Shown here: positions 7,872 through 16,094 of the stretch, one piece after another
How positions within the stretch are numbered: position 1 is the stretch's first letter
Layout of the letters: each line of letters begins with the position of its first letter
The notes under the pieces: model-generated
Databases searched by the model: none
Told to the model about the DNA's origin: nothing
Seen by the model: the letters and a program-made list of their open reading frames with translations, nothing else
NCBI GenBank assembly: GCA_036381035.1
Contig: DASVDQ010000009.1
Coordinates: 1 to 32,036 of the forward strand
DNA length: 32,036 nucleotides
Source of the DNA: Trueperaceae bacterium
Lineage (GTDB): Bacteria; Deinococcota; Deinococci; Deinococcales; Trueperaceae
Reading direction: 5' to 3'
Program-made: the position numbers and the translations under genes

Positions 7872-8219
7872 ATGGCTTGGCCGCCCACGCTCGACCAGCT
7901 CAAGCGGGATATGAAGATCGAGGATGACCGCGACGACGAACGTCTGCAGCAATGCCTCGACGCCGCCGTGGCGTACGTTGAGCGCGTCCGCAAGGGCGAC
8001 TTCAACTTCACCACGGACCCCGAGTCGGAGCTGCCGGAGCCGACCGCGGATCTGATCCTCGGCACGCTGCGTCTGGCCGGACGCTGGCACATCCGTCGCC
8101 GGTCCCCCGATGCGCTGGTCGACATGGGCGAGCTGGGGCTGTCCCGCATCGCCACAACGGACCCGGACATTGAGCGGTTGCTGCGCATCGGCCGGTTCCA
8201 GAAGGCGAGGGTCGGCTGA
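7872..8219 (+). CDS. Head-tail connector protein (gp6/gp15-like adaptor)
   Basis: 115 residues, predominantly helical: PTLDQLKRDMKIEDDRDDERLQQCLDAAVAYVERVRKGDF resembles the N-terminal helices of HK97 gp6/SPP1 gp15-type adaptors that form a ring under the portal. The middle segment ADLILGTLRLAGRWHIRRRSP is also typical of this family in actinophages. It starts 3 bases after the preceding stop and its own stop overlaps the ATG of the next gene (TGATGG), consistent with coupled translation in the head-tail joining cluster. Confidence 0.8.
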   Translation: MAWPPTLDQLKRDMKIEDDRDDERLQQCLDAAVAYVERVRKGDFNFTTDPESELPEPTADLILGTLRLAGRWHIRRRSPDALVDMGELGLSRIATTDPDIERLLRIGRFQKARVG

Positions 8220-8578
8220 TGGACGTCAAGACGGCCGCCCAAGGTGTCGAGACGGCGCTGCGCGGTGCCGTCCCGAAACTGCGGGTGCACACCGACCTGG
8301 GCGCCACAGTGGACCCGCCGGCGGCGGTGGTCGGGCCGCCGCAGTTGACCTGGACGGGCTACGGGAGGGGACCCAACCTGGCCCGGTTCCTGGTGTACGT
8401 CATCGTCGCCGCCGATGACCGCGCCCTTGAGCGGCTGTGGGATCTGGTGCCCCAGGTCGCCGCGGCGCTGGAGGCGTCCGAGGCCGATATCACCGTCACC
8501 CAGGCCAATCCCGCCCGCTGGCCCGCCGGTGGCGTCGACCTTCCTGCCTACGAAATCACCACGGAGGTGGCACTATGA
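8219..8578 (+). CDS. Probable tail terminator / head-tail joining protein
   Basis: 119 residues with an alpha/beta pattern. The string ARFLVYVIVAADDRALERLWDLVPQVAAALE and the C-terminal ending PAYEITTEVAL recall the gpU/HK97 gp10-neighbour type terminators that cap the tail tube before it joins the head. Its ATG overlaps the connector stop and its TGA overlaps the ATG of the tail tube gene, so the three are translationally coupled. The placement between connector and tail tube supports the call; there is no catalytic motif to check. Confidence 0.7.
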   Translation: MDVKTAAQGVETALRGAVPKLRVHTDLGATVDPPAAVVGPPQLTWTGYGRGPNLARFLVYVIVAADDRALERLWDLVPQVAAALEASEADITVTQANPARWPAGGVDLPAYEITTEVAL

Positions 8579-9003
8579 CCCAGCCGCTGCCGCACCACCG
8601 CAAGCTGCGCCGCATCATGCTCGAACTCGACGGCGTGGACTACAGCGAGCAGCTTCAGACCGGCCGCGTGGTCAACAACACCGGGGACGCCGAGAGGTTC
8701 TACACCTTCGGCCCCGTCGGCGAGTTCCTGGAGCCGGCCGAGCCCGAATACGCGCTCGAACTGACCCTGTACTCGGACTGGCGCTCGGCCGGTATCTCGA
8801 CCTACCTGACCGAGAACGACCACACCATCGTGCCGTTCACGTTCGAGCAGCACGTGGGGATCGTCGGGGAGCACGTGCGCTACACCGGCAACGTGCTCCT
8901 CAAGGCGCCGAGCGCTGGCGGTGAGGCCCGGGCGCAGGACATGACCGAGGTGACGCTGCAGATCGAGGGCAAGCCCACGTTCGAGCAGGTCACCACGCCG
9001 TAA
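8575..9003 (+). CDS. Major tail tube protein
   Basis: 142 residues, rich in beta strands (LELDGVDYSEQLQTGRVV, EYALELTLYSDWR, ENDHTIVPFTFEQHVG, GNVLLKAPSAGGEARAQDMTEVTLQIEG). This pattern is seen in compact siphophage tail tube proteins, which polymerise as hexameric rings around the tape measure. The start ATG at 8575 forms ATGA with the previous stop; a longer upstream in-frame extension would overlap the previous gene and reads as shadow. It lies directly before the tail assembly chaperones, the standard order. Confidence 0.82.
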   Translation: MTQPLPHHRKLRRIMLELDGVDYSEQLQTGRVVNNTGDAERFYTFGPVGEFLEPAEPEYALELTLYSDWRSAGISTYLTENDHTIVPFTFEQHVGIVGEHVRYTGNVLLKAPSAGGEARAQDMTEVTLQIEGKPTFEQVTTP

Positions 9004-9025
9004 CGGCAAGGACGGAGGCAAGCCG

Positions 9026-9301
9026 TTGTTCACCTTCACAGTTCACCCGGAGGGCGAGGAACCCTTCACCGTCGTCGCTGAATGGCGCGATGTCGTCACG
9101 TGGGAGAAGACCAGCCAGGGAAAGCGGTGCTTTCAGGATCTCCAGGAACGGCTGCGCGCCGAAGACCTGAACAAGCTGGCATGGATCGCCGCACGTCGAC
9201 AAGGGCTGTTCAACGGCAGCCTGGCGGAGTTCGACAAGACGGTGAACCTCGACTTCAAGTTTGACGAGGAGGAGCCGGACCCTACCCAGCCGGCTCGCTG
9301 A
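9026..9301 (+). CDS. Tail assembly chaperone (gpG-like)
   Basis: 91 residues, acidic C-terminus (DEEEPDPTQPAR). It lies between the tail tube and tape measure genes, like lambda gpG, which coats the tape measure protein during tail assembly. The start appears to be TTG at 9026, with GGAGG placed 8-9 bases upstream; no ATG/GTG fits better. The downstream -1 frame is open across the end of this gene and carries a second conserved-looking segment (see 9283-9438). Confidence 0.8.
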   Translation: MFTFTVHPEGEEPFTVVAEWRDVVTWEKTSQGKRCFQDLQERLRAEDLNKLAWIAARRQGLFNGSLAEFDKTVNLDFKFDEEEPDPTQPAR

Positions 9302-9438
9302 GCCGGACGTGCGTGGCCCTGGCCATAGCGACCGGCATACCGCCGAGCGTGTGGGCCGCCGAAGACACCCGCACCGTTTACACCGCCCTGCACCTGCTGG
9401 AAAAGCAGGCCGAGCAGATTGGAGGGAACCGTGGCTAA
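9283..9438 (+). CDS. -1 frameshift extension of the tail assembly chaperone (gpGT-like)
   Basis: In the -1 frame relative to 9026-9301 the sequence is open from 9265 to the TAA at 9436-9438. It encodes a protein-like segment, VALAIATGIPPSVWAAED followed by TRTVYTALHLLEKQAEQ, typical of actinophage T-type extensions. There is no Shine-Dalgarno for an independent start (GTG 9313 is the only candidate). Slippage must occur after the -1 frame TGA at 9262. No canonical XXXYYYZ heptamer is visible; the tRNA-Pro on CCT (9281-9283) could re-pair on CCC (9280-9282). I place the start of the extension there as the most plausible point. Confidence 0.6.
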   Translation, partial: YPAGSLSRTCVALAIATGIPPSVWAAEDTRTVYTALHLLEKQAEQIGGNRG

Positions 9439-9922
9439 GCGGCAATCGCTGACGCTGACCCTCCACATCCAGGGCGCCCGGGAAACGCTGCGGGCATTCG
9501 GCCAGCTGCCGAAAGAGGCCAACGACGCGCTGCGCGCCCGCTCCCTGGAGCTGGCCGAGTCGTTGGCGGTCAAGGCCAGGGGCGCCGGTGTGGCCGAGGG
9601 TCGGCAGGCCCGGCTCGTGGCGTCGACGGTGCAGGCTCGCCGCGACCGGCTGCCGGTCATCGTCGCCGGCGGCACTAAGCGGCTGGGCCGCAAGCGCACC
9701 CCCGCGTTCGGGCTGCTGTTCGGCAGCGAGTTCGGTATGGACTCGCGGTCCGGTTGGTACGCGGCGCCGCGGTACGACAACGCCACCGGCCAGCAGTACA
9801 AGCCGCACCGAGGCCGCGACTCGTACTGGTTCTTCAAGACCGCGGACGACAACCAGGCAGAGATCTCGGCCGCCTGGAACCGCGCCGCCGATGACGTGCT
9901 ACGTGCGTTCGGGGGTGCGTAG
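9431..9922 (+). CDS. Tail component, HK97 gp10-like
   Basis: 163 residues starting at GTG 9431, with GGAGGG upstream. The basic helical N-terminus and the motif KRTPAFGLLFGSEFGMDSR followed by aromatic-rich WYAAPRYDN and YWFFKTADDN fit the HK97 gp10/minor tail family. In most siphophages this gene lies before the tail tube gene; here it lies between the chaperones and the tape measure, a modest rearrangement. It overlaps the chaperone extension stop by 8 bases and its TAG overlaps the GTG of the tape measure gene. Confidence 0.7.
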   Translation: MAKRQSLTLTLHIQGARETLRAFGQLPKEANDALRARSLELAESLAVKARGAGVAEGRQARLVASTVQARRDRLPVIVAGGTKRLGRKRTPAFGLLFGSEFGMDSRSGWYAAPRYDNATGQQYKPHRGRDSYWFFKTADDNQAEISAAWNRAADDVLRAFGGA

Positions 9923-11715
9923 TGGCGCTAGGCATCCGTGACATCCGCATCCGGTTCGGCGGGGACGCCAAGGGTCTGCGGAAGGCCACCTCCGACGGTC
10001 AGCGGATCATCAAGGGCTTCTCCGACAAGGTCGGCGGCACGCTGCGTCGCGTAGGCGAGATCGCCGCCGGTGTGTTCAGCGGGCAGGTGATCGGCCGCGC
10101 CGTCGAGGGGGTCAAGCAGTTCGTCGGCGGCTCGGTGGAGGCTGCCAGCAACCTCGCCGAATCGCTCAACGCCGTCAACCAGATCTTCAAGGGCTCCGCT
10201 GACGAGATCCATCGGTGGGGACAGGCAAACGCCAACTCGCTCGGTCTGTCCAGGAGAGCCTTCAACGACTTGGCCGTGCCGCTCGGCGCGATGCTCAAGA
10301 ACGCCGGGCTGTCGCTGCCGCAGGTCACCGACTGGACCAAGAAGCTGACCGAGCGCGCTGCCGACATGGCCAGCGTGTTCAACACCGACGTGTCGGAGGC
10401 CCTGACCGCGATCCAGGCCGGGTTGCGGGGCGAGACCGACCCGCTGGAGCGGTTCGGTGTCTCGTTGAGCGCCGCGCGCGTCGAGGCCGCGGCCCTGGCG
10501 GCGACCGGCAAGAAGAGCGCGAAAGACCTGACCGATCAGGAGAAGGCAACCGCCCGCCTCAACCTGATCATGCAGCAGACCGCGGACACCGCCGGCGACT
10601 TCCGGCGCAACTCCGACGGGCTGGCCAACTCCCAGCGCATCGCCGCGGCTCGGGCCGAAGAGCTGCAGGCCAAGATCGGCGAGAAGCTGGCGCCGGTTGT
10701 GGCCAAGGTAACCGAACTCAAGGTCAAGCTGCTGGAAGTCATCGACGGCAAGGTGTTGCCGGCGTTCGAGCGACTGTCCAAGAGCGACCTGGCCGACTGG
10801 GTGCGAAACAAGCTCGTGCCCGGGCTGCGCGACCTGGGACAGCGCGCGCTGGAGCTCGGGCAGTGGGTGATGTCCAACGTCATCCCCGCTGTCGCCGGGT
10901 TCGGCCGGTGGCTGGTGAAGTACCAGGGCTGGCTTATCCCGATCGCCGCCGGCATCGGCGCGGTGGTCGTTGCCCTGAAGGTGTACAAGACCGTCGTCAC
11001 GGTGGTGCAGGCGGTCACCCGGGCGTGGATCGCGGTGCAGACGATTCTCAACGTCGTGCTGACCGCGAACCCGATCGGGCTGATCGTGCTGGCCATCGTG
11101 GCGCTTGCCGCCGCGTTCGTGGTCGCCTGGAAGCGGTCCGAAACGTTCCGAAATGTCGTTACCGCCGTCTTTAACGCGATCAAGGGTGCGGCACTCGCGG
11201 TCGGCCGGTTCTTCAAGGACACCCTTTGGCCGTGGATACGCGATTCCTGGAACCGGCAGCTGGCAATAGCGAAGTCGGTATGGGAATGGCTGAAGGGTCT
11301 GCCGGACAGGATCAAGACTCGGTTCGCTCAACTGGCGGGCATCATCTCGGCGCCGTTCCGTAGCGCGTTCAACCGGATCGCTGACCTCTGGAACGGCACC
11401 GTGGGCCGGCTGCGGTTCAGTGTCCCGTCGTGGGTGCCCGGGCTCGGTGGCAAGTCCTTCTCGCTGCCGCAGCTGCCGAAACTCGCCCGCGGCGGGCGAA
11501 TCCTCGAATCCGGCGCCGCGATCGTTGGGGAGCGCGGCCCGGAAGTGGTGCACCTGCCCCAGGGCGCGACCGTGGCGCCGCTCGACCGCGCCGGCGGCCC
11601 GGAGGTCATCGAGGTGCACTTGGACCTGGGCGAGGGCATCCGCCAGGTGGTCGAGATCAACCTGCGGCGGCGTGACCGTCGGCTGCGCCGGCGGGTGCTG
11701 GCGGGGGTGAGGTGA
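9922..11715 (+). CDS. Tape measure protein
   Basis: 597 residues starting at GTG 9922. The N-terminal half is a long helical region with the actinophage tape-measure signature NLAESLNAVNQIFKGSADEI, then NSLGLSRRAFNDLAVPLGAML and the EALTAIQAGLRGETDPLERFGV block. A central hydrophobic region (about residues 330-410, WLIPIAAGIGAVVVAL and ANPIGLIVLAIVALAAAFVVAW) could insert into the host membrane during DNA delivery. The C-terminus carries LARGGRILESGAAIVGERGPEVV, typical of the end of these proteins. At roughly 1.5 angstrom per residue a short tail of about 90 nm is expected. Confidence 0.93.
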   Translation: MALGIRDIRIRFGGDAKGLRKATSDGQRIIKGFSDKVGGTLRRVGEIAAGVFSGQVIGRAVEGVKQFVGGSVEAASNLAESLNAVNQIFKGSADEIHRWGQANANSLGLSRRAFNDLAVPLGAMLKNAGLSLPQVTDWTKKLTERAADMASVFNTDVSEALTAIQAGLRGETDPLERFGVSLSAARVEAAALAATGKKSAKDLTDQEKATARLNLIMQQTADTAGDFRRNSDGLANSQRIAAARAEELQAKIGEKLAPVVAKVTELKVKLLEVIDGKVLPAFERLSKSDLADWVRNKLVPGLRDLGQRALELGQWVMSNVIPAVAGFGRWLVKYQGWLIPIAAGIGAVVVALKVYKTVVTVVQAVTRAWIAVQTILNVVLTANPIGLIVLAIVALAAAFVVAWKRSETFRNVVTAVFNAIKGAALAVGRFFKDTLWPWIRDSWNRQLAIAKSVWEWLKGLPDRIKTRFAQLAGIISAPFRSAFNRIADLWNGTVGRLRFSVPSWVPGLGGKSFSLPQLPKLARGGRILESGAAIVGERGPEVVHLPQGATVAPLDRAGGPEVIEVHLDLGEGIRQVVEINLRRRDRRLRRRVLAGVR

Positions 11716-11716
11716 C

Positions 11717-14179
11717 ATGGCGCCCCCGTACAGCAGTTTCGAGGACCTGGCCGCCGAGCAGGTCGAGGGCGTGGACTACACCCGCACGGCGGTGGTTCCC
11801 GCCGGCGCGTTCCTGTCCGCCATCGCCATCCACGGCGGCGGTATCGAGCCAGGCACCGGAGAGCTCGCCCGGCACGTCGCCGGCGACCGGATGGCGTTCT
11901 ACGAGTTCGCCGGCATCAAGGCGTCGGGGAACTCGGACCTGCACATCACGTCGACCCTGTTTGATGAGCCGCTGTGCCTGGACCTGCAGGCCAAGGTGTA
12001 CCGCACCATCTCGTTTCACGGATACACCGGCACCACCGGGCTCGCGGAAACCCAGATCGGCGGGCTCGACGGGCGGCTGCGCGAGTTGATCCGCACAGCG
12101 TTGACCAACGCCGGGTTCACTGTGGTCGATGCTGTCTCGGAGGTCGCCGGCGCCGATCCCGACAACATCGCCAACCGGAACCGCTCGGGTGCCGGCGTGC
12201 AGCTGGAGCTTTCCCGCGCGCTGCGTGAGTCGTTCTTCCCGGGCGGGGACCTGTCGGCGGCCAACCGGGCGAGCGGGGTGCGCACCCAGGCGTTCTACGA
12301 CTACGCCAACGCCGTGCTCAGCGCCGTGTCGGTGGCGCTGGCGTACGACGGCACCCTGTCGCGGGTTCAGCTGAACACCGTGGCGCCAGGGCTGTTCGAT
12401 GACTTCGCGCGGGACAACTACACGGCGCCGCAGAACCTGAACACCAGTTTCGAGGTCAACACCGCGGGCTGGTTCGCCACGGGCGGGACCTTGACCCGCT
12501 CCACCGCCCAGGCTCACGACGGGGTGGCGTCCGCCCTGCTGACGCCGGACGGGGCATCCGTCGAGGCGAAGGCGTTCAACGGGCTGATCACGGTGACCGC
12601 CTCGCGGACCTTCCGGGCGAGCGCGTGGGTGCGCTGCGCGGTGTCTCGGAACGTCGTTATCGGCATCGACTGGCACCAGCCCGAGTCCGGCGGTAGTGCG
12701 TACATCTCGTCTTCGCTGCAGTCGGTGGCGGTGACCGCGAACACGTGGACGCGCATTGAAGTGGTCGGCACCGCCCCGGCCAACGCCGGGCGGGCACGGA
12801 TAACCGTGTCGATGACCGGCAGCCCGCCAGCCTCGCACCTGCTGCACATCGATGAGGCCGAGCTACGTCAGCTAATCCCCGGCTGGGGCACGTCGACCAG
12901 CGGCCACGCGTACCTGCACGTCGGCGGGACGGACACCGATTACCAGGTCATCGGCGGGGTGGGGCAACACATCCTGCCCGCCATCAACGTGTCCCGGTGG
13001 TCGCTGGCCGCCGTGAGCGCGCTCGATTGCGACGTGACCGCCGTTGTCTCCACCGGCGCGCTGGCGGTCGGGGGGTCACAGTTTCTGGCGGTCGGCGGCC
13101 GGCTGTCGGACGACGCCACGACCGGCTACCTCGCCCGCCTGGACTTCAACACCTCGCAGGAAGTGGTGCTGACCCTGCGTAAGCGGGTGTCGGGCACCGA
13201 AACGTTCCTCGTGCAGGACATCACCGAGCTGACGCACCAGGCCGGGCAGCAGTACGCGGTGCGGCTGCAGGTGGTCGGCCAGACCCTGCGCGGCAAGTGC
13301 TGGCTGGCATCCGGGCCGGAGCCGCCCGACTGGAACCTGCAGACCACCGATCCCGACATCGACCAGCCCGGCCGGATCGGGTGCCGCTCCATCCTGTCGG
13401 TCAACAACGCCAACACGCTGCCGTTCACGACGACGTGGCACGAGATCATCACCCGGGGGGTGGCCCTGGTCGAGCGGTCGGCCAACGGGGTTACCTGGAC
13501 GACGGTGCGCGGCGGGGCGGACCTCGACGGGGCGGCCGGGGCGAGCATCGAGCTGGACGACTACGAATTCACCGACTCGGTGGCCAACCACTACCGGGTG
13601 CGGGTGGTCGAGGCGGACAGCGGGGCGACGTTGTTTGTCGACGGCGACCAGATCACGCCGCAGCTGGACACCGTATGGCTCAAGAGCTTGGCCAGGCCGT
13701 TCTTGAACCGCCCGGTGACGGTCACCGACTGGTCGGACGTGACCCGCTCCAGCCGCTCGGGCGTGTTCCCCATCGTCGGGCGCAGCCGCCCGGTCGTGGT
13801 CACCGATCTGCACGGTCCCCGGCAGTGGACCCTCGACGTGGTGGCGCACACCGAGGCCGACGCCGAGAACCTGGACTTCCTGATCTCCACCGGTGAAGTC
13901 CAGTTCATCCACGTGCCCGCGGGCTCGCGCATCCCCGGCGGTTACGTGGCGCTCGGCGACACAGCCGAACGCCGGCCGCAGCCGCGCAGCCAGCGGCGCA
14001 TCTTCTCCCTGGCGCTGACCGAGTGCGCCCCGCCCGGGCCCGACGTGGTGCCGGCCGTGGGCACGTGGACGACGGTCATGAACACGTTCGAGACCTGGGC
14101 CGATGTCTTGGCCGCGTTCGAGACCTGGGGCGACCTGATGCAGCTGGTCGGCTCGCCCGAGGATGTGATCGTGCCATGA
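11717..14179 (+). CDS. Minor tail protein with N-terminal poly-gamma-glutamate hydrolase-like domain
   Basis: 820 residues. Residues about 20-175 match the phage PghP/YjqB zinc hydrolase family, which cuts poly-gamma-glutamate: AIAIHGGGIEPGTGELA (zinc ligands probably H39 and E44), ISFHGYTG (H101), NIANRNRSGAGVQLELSR (substrate Arg/Asn and a candidate general base E164). Residues about 230-390 look like a carbohydrate-binding jelly-roll domain (NTSFEVNTAGW, RTFRASAWVRC, HIDEAELRQ). About 400-580 resembles a laminin-G-like sandwich, and a C-terminal part of about 220 residues looks like an actinophage tail-tip domain. It follows the tape measure by one base and precedes a DUF5047-type protein, the position of a distal tail or baseplate protein. 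It may depolymerise a gamma-glutamyl capsule or peptide on the host surface; the true substrate is not shown by sequence. Confidence 0.82.
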   Translation: MAPPYSSFEDLAAEQVEGVDYTRTAVVPAGAFLSAIAIHGGGIEPGTGELARHVAGDRMAFYEFAGIKASGNSDLHITSTLFDEPLCLDLQAKVYRTISFHGYTGTTGLAETQIGGLDGRLRELIRTALTNAGFTVVDAVSEVAGADPDNIANRNRSGAGVQLELSRALRESFFPGGDLSAANRASGVRTQAFYDYANAVLSAVSVALAYDGTLSRVQLNTVAPGLFDDFARDNYTAPQNLNTSFEVNTAGWFATGGTLTRSTAQAHDGVASALLTPDGASVEAKAFNGLITVTASRTFRASAWVRCAVSRNVVIGIDWHQPESGGSAYISSSLQSVAVTANTWTRIEVVGTAPANAGRARITVSMTGSPPASHLLHIDEAELRQLIPGWGTSTSGHAYLHVGGTDTDYQVIGGVGQHILPAINVSRWSLAAVSALDCDVTAVVSTGALAVGGSQFLAVGGRLSDDATTGYLARLDFNTSQEVVLTLRKRVSGTETFLVQDITELTHQAGQQYAVRLQVVGQTLRGKCWLASGPEPPDWNLQTTDPDIDQPGRIGCRSILSVNNANTLPFTTTWHEIITRGVALVERSANGVTWTTVRGGADLDGAAGASIELDDYEFTDSVANHYRVRVVEADSGATLFVDGDQITPQLDTVWLKSLARPFLNRPVTVTDWSDVTRSSRSGVFPIVGRSRPVVVTDLHGPRQWTLDVVAHTEADAENLDFLISTGEVQFIHVPAGSRIPGGYVALGDTAERRPQPRSQRRIFSLALTECAPPGPDVVPAVGTWTTVMNTFETWADVLAAFETWGDLMQLVGSPEDVIVP

Positions 14180-15303
14180 GGCCGGTCAGCGCTCGGTTCC
14201 TGCGCGCGGTGCGCGACTCGCACCCGATGAACGCTCGGGCGCGCGTCGTGGCGCCCGGCCAGATCGGCACCGACCCCGACGGCGTGGAGATCGGCATTCA
14301 CGATGGCGCTGTCGAGCTGAACGCCACGGCCGATGTGCGCGCCACCCTGGAGCTGACCACACCCGGGCGGGGCATGTGGCCGGACCGGCGTAACCCGCTG
14401 CTGGCGCCGTACGGCAACGAGGTCTTCGTGGAGCGCGGCGTGCAGTTCGGTGGCGGCGTCGTGGAGTGGTGCAGCCTCGGATACTTCCGCATCGACACCC
14501 CGTCCCAGGAGGAGGTGCCCGACGGGCTGATCACGCTCGCGTGCTCGGACCGGATGTCCACCATCGTGGACTCCGACCTGACCCAGCCGCGCCAGTACAC
14601 CTCGGCCATGACGTTCGGCGCGGTGGTCGCCGATCTGATCGGCGACGTGTACCCGTGGGCGCAGATCGAGTGGGACGACGCCACCGAGACCCAGCCGATC
14701 GGCCGGGACATCCTGGTTGAGGAGAAGCGCTACGAGGCGTTGAAAGATCTCGCCACCAGTGTCGGCAAGATCATGTATTTCGATCACCGCGGGGTGCTGG
14801 TCATCCGCACCGCACCGGACCCCACACAGCCCGTCTGGGACATCACGCACGGCGAAGACGGCGTACTTGTCCAGGCGAGCCGGGAACTCACCAGGGTGGG
14901 CGTGAAGAACGGCTGGGTGGTCACCGGCGAGACCGCCGACACCGACAACGCGGTGCACGTGGTCGTGGTCGACAACGACCCCGCCAGCCCGACCTACTGG
15001 CACGGCTCGTTCGGCAAGGTGCCCGGTAGGCACTCCTCCCCGCTGATCACCGATCCCGGGCGAGCGTTCGCGGCTGGCCGCCAGTTGCTGCGCCAATCGA
15101 TCGGCCTGCCCTACACCGTGTCTTTCGGCGCAGTGCCCAACCCTGCGCTGGAGCCCTGGGACCCGATCCGCGTGTCCTACTCCGACACGCACGGGCGGGA
15201 ATACCACGTCATCGAGCAGCTTTCGATACCGCTGACGGCCGGCGAAACCATGACAGGCCGGACCCGTCAGCAATCACTCGTGATCGTGGGGGGTGCGACG
15301 TGA
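14176..15303 (+). CDS. Minor tail protein, DUF5047-type (tail hub)
   Basis: 375 residues, ATG overlapping the previous stop (ATGA). The N-terminus (FLRAVRDSHPMNARARVV, DGAVELNATADVRATLELTTPGRGMWP) is typical of the actinophage DUF5047 minor tail family. Later segments (LITLACSDRMSTIVDSDL, RYEALKDLATSVGKIMYFDHRGVLVI, RELTRVGVKNGWVVTG) resemble hub proteins of the gpD/gp27-like fold that close the tail tube tip. It probably joins the tail tube to the host-binding proteins encoded around it. The stop overlaps the GTG of the next gene. Confidence 0.8.
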   Translation: MRPVSARFLRAVRDSHPMNARARVVAPGQIGTDPDGVEIGIHDGAVELNATADVRATLELTTPGRGMWPDRRNPLLAPYGNEVFVERGVQFGGGVVEWCSLGYFRIDTPSQEEVPDGLITLACSDRMSTIVDSDLTQPRQYTSAMTFGAVVADLIGDVYPWAQIEWDDATETQPIGRDILVEEKRYEALKDLATSVGKIMYFDHRGVLVIRTAPDPTQPVWDITHGEDGVLVQASRELTRVGVKNGWVVTGETADTDNAVHVVVVDNDPASPTYWHGSFGKVPGRHSSPLITDPGRAFAAGRQLLRQSIGLPYTVSFGAVPNPALEPWDPIRVSYSDTHGREYHVIEQLSIPLTAGETMTGRTRQQSLVIVGGAT

Positions 15304-16085
15304 CGACACGTCGAGCGATAGTGACCGCCGCGGGGGCGGCGGTGGGTCTGGCGAGCCTGGGGGCGGACGGGCCGCGCTCGGAGGATCTGGCGCCGCTGAT
15401 GGCCGCCGAGCCCGAGCCGCAGGCGGTCCGGTTCGCCAAGGGCCGCGTGGTCGAGTGGGACCCGGTGACCGGCCACAACGTCATCGAGCTGCGGGGCACG
15501 CGCCTGGTTGACCTGCAGCTCATGATGGCCACCTCGGGCGAGGCGCTGGCCATCGCGCCCGGCGACTGGGTGGGGCTGCACATCATCGGCGCCGGCGCGG
15601 CCGCCACGGTCTACGTGGTCGGGCGCATCACGCGCCCCGGCGCGGACGCCGCCGAGGTCATCCGGCGGGTGCTGAGCAGCAACACCTACAGCGCCTCGGT
15701 TGTCCCCCACGAAGTGCTCGGCCCCAGCAACCCGGCGGTGTTCACCGACCTGGCGACGCCAGGGCCGACCCTCTCGAACATCCCAATCCACAACGGGCGC
15801 TGCCTGGTCACGGTCAGCAGCCAGCTCGGGCACGGTGGAAACACCGCGTTCTGCCACGCCGCGATGGGATTCGAGATCAGCGGGGCGACCAGCCAGGCAC
15901 CCACCCTCGACCTTTCGCTTGAGGTCATGGTGGTGGAGCAAGGTTTCCTGATCGGCGCGTCGCGGACCTTCCTGGTCGAGGACCTGGCGCCCGGGTTGCA
16001 CACGTTCCAGGCGAAGTACGCCAACGGCTCGACCGCCAACAACTCCAGTTTCGAGAACCGCACGATCACGGTGATGGCGTTCTAG
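15300..16085 (+). CDS. Minor tail protein, tail tip
   Basis: 261 residues, start GTG 15300 overlapping the previous stop as GTGA. After a short Ala/Gly-rich N-terminus, residues about 40-115 (RFAKGRVVEWDPVTGHNVIEL, PGDWVGLHIIGAGAAATVYVVGRI) look like a small OB-fold-type beta barrel often seen in actinophage tail tip proteins. The C-terminal half (about 125-261) is a beta-rich domain ending ENRTITVMAF, similar in style to receptor-binding knobs. The N-terminus looks faintly like a signal peptide but a virion protein should not be exported; I do not think it is one. Exact family not recognised. Confidence 0.7.
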   Translation: MTTRRAIVTAAGAAVGLASLGADGPRSEDLAPLMAAEPEPQAVRFAKGRVVEWDPVTGHNVIELRGTRLVDLQLMMATSGEALAIAPGDWVGLHIIGAGAAATVYVVGRITRPGADAAEVIRRVLSSNTYSASVVPHEVLGPSNPAVFTDLATPGPTLSNIPIHNGRCLVTVSSQLGHGGNTAFCHAAMGFEISGATSQAPTLDLSLEVMVVEQGFLIGASRTFLVEDLAPGLHTFQAKYANGSTANNSSFENRTITVMAF

Positions 16086-16094
16086 GAGGGGATC

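Noticed and set aside
9928-11718. Minus-strand open frame opposite the tape measure gene
   Set aside because: Low-complexity shadow; the plus strand is a clear tape measure protein.
13942-15273. Minus-strand open frame of 443 codons opposite the DUF5047-type tail gene
   Set aside because: His/Gly/Val/Arg-rich shadow without domain or start signal; the plus strand is a recognisable tail protein.
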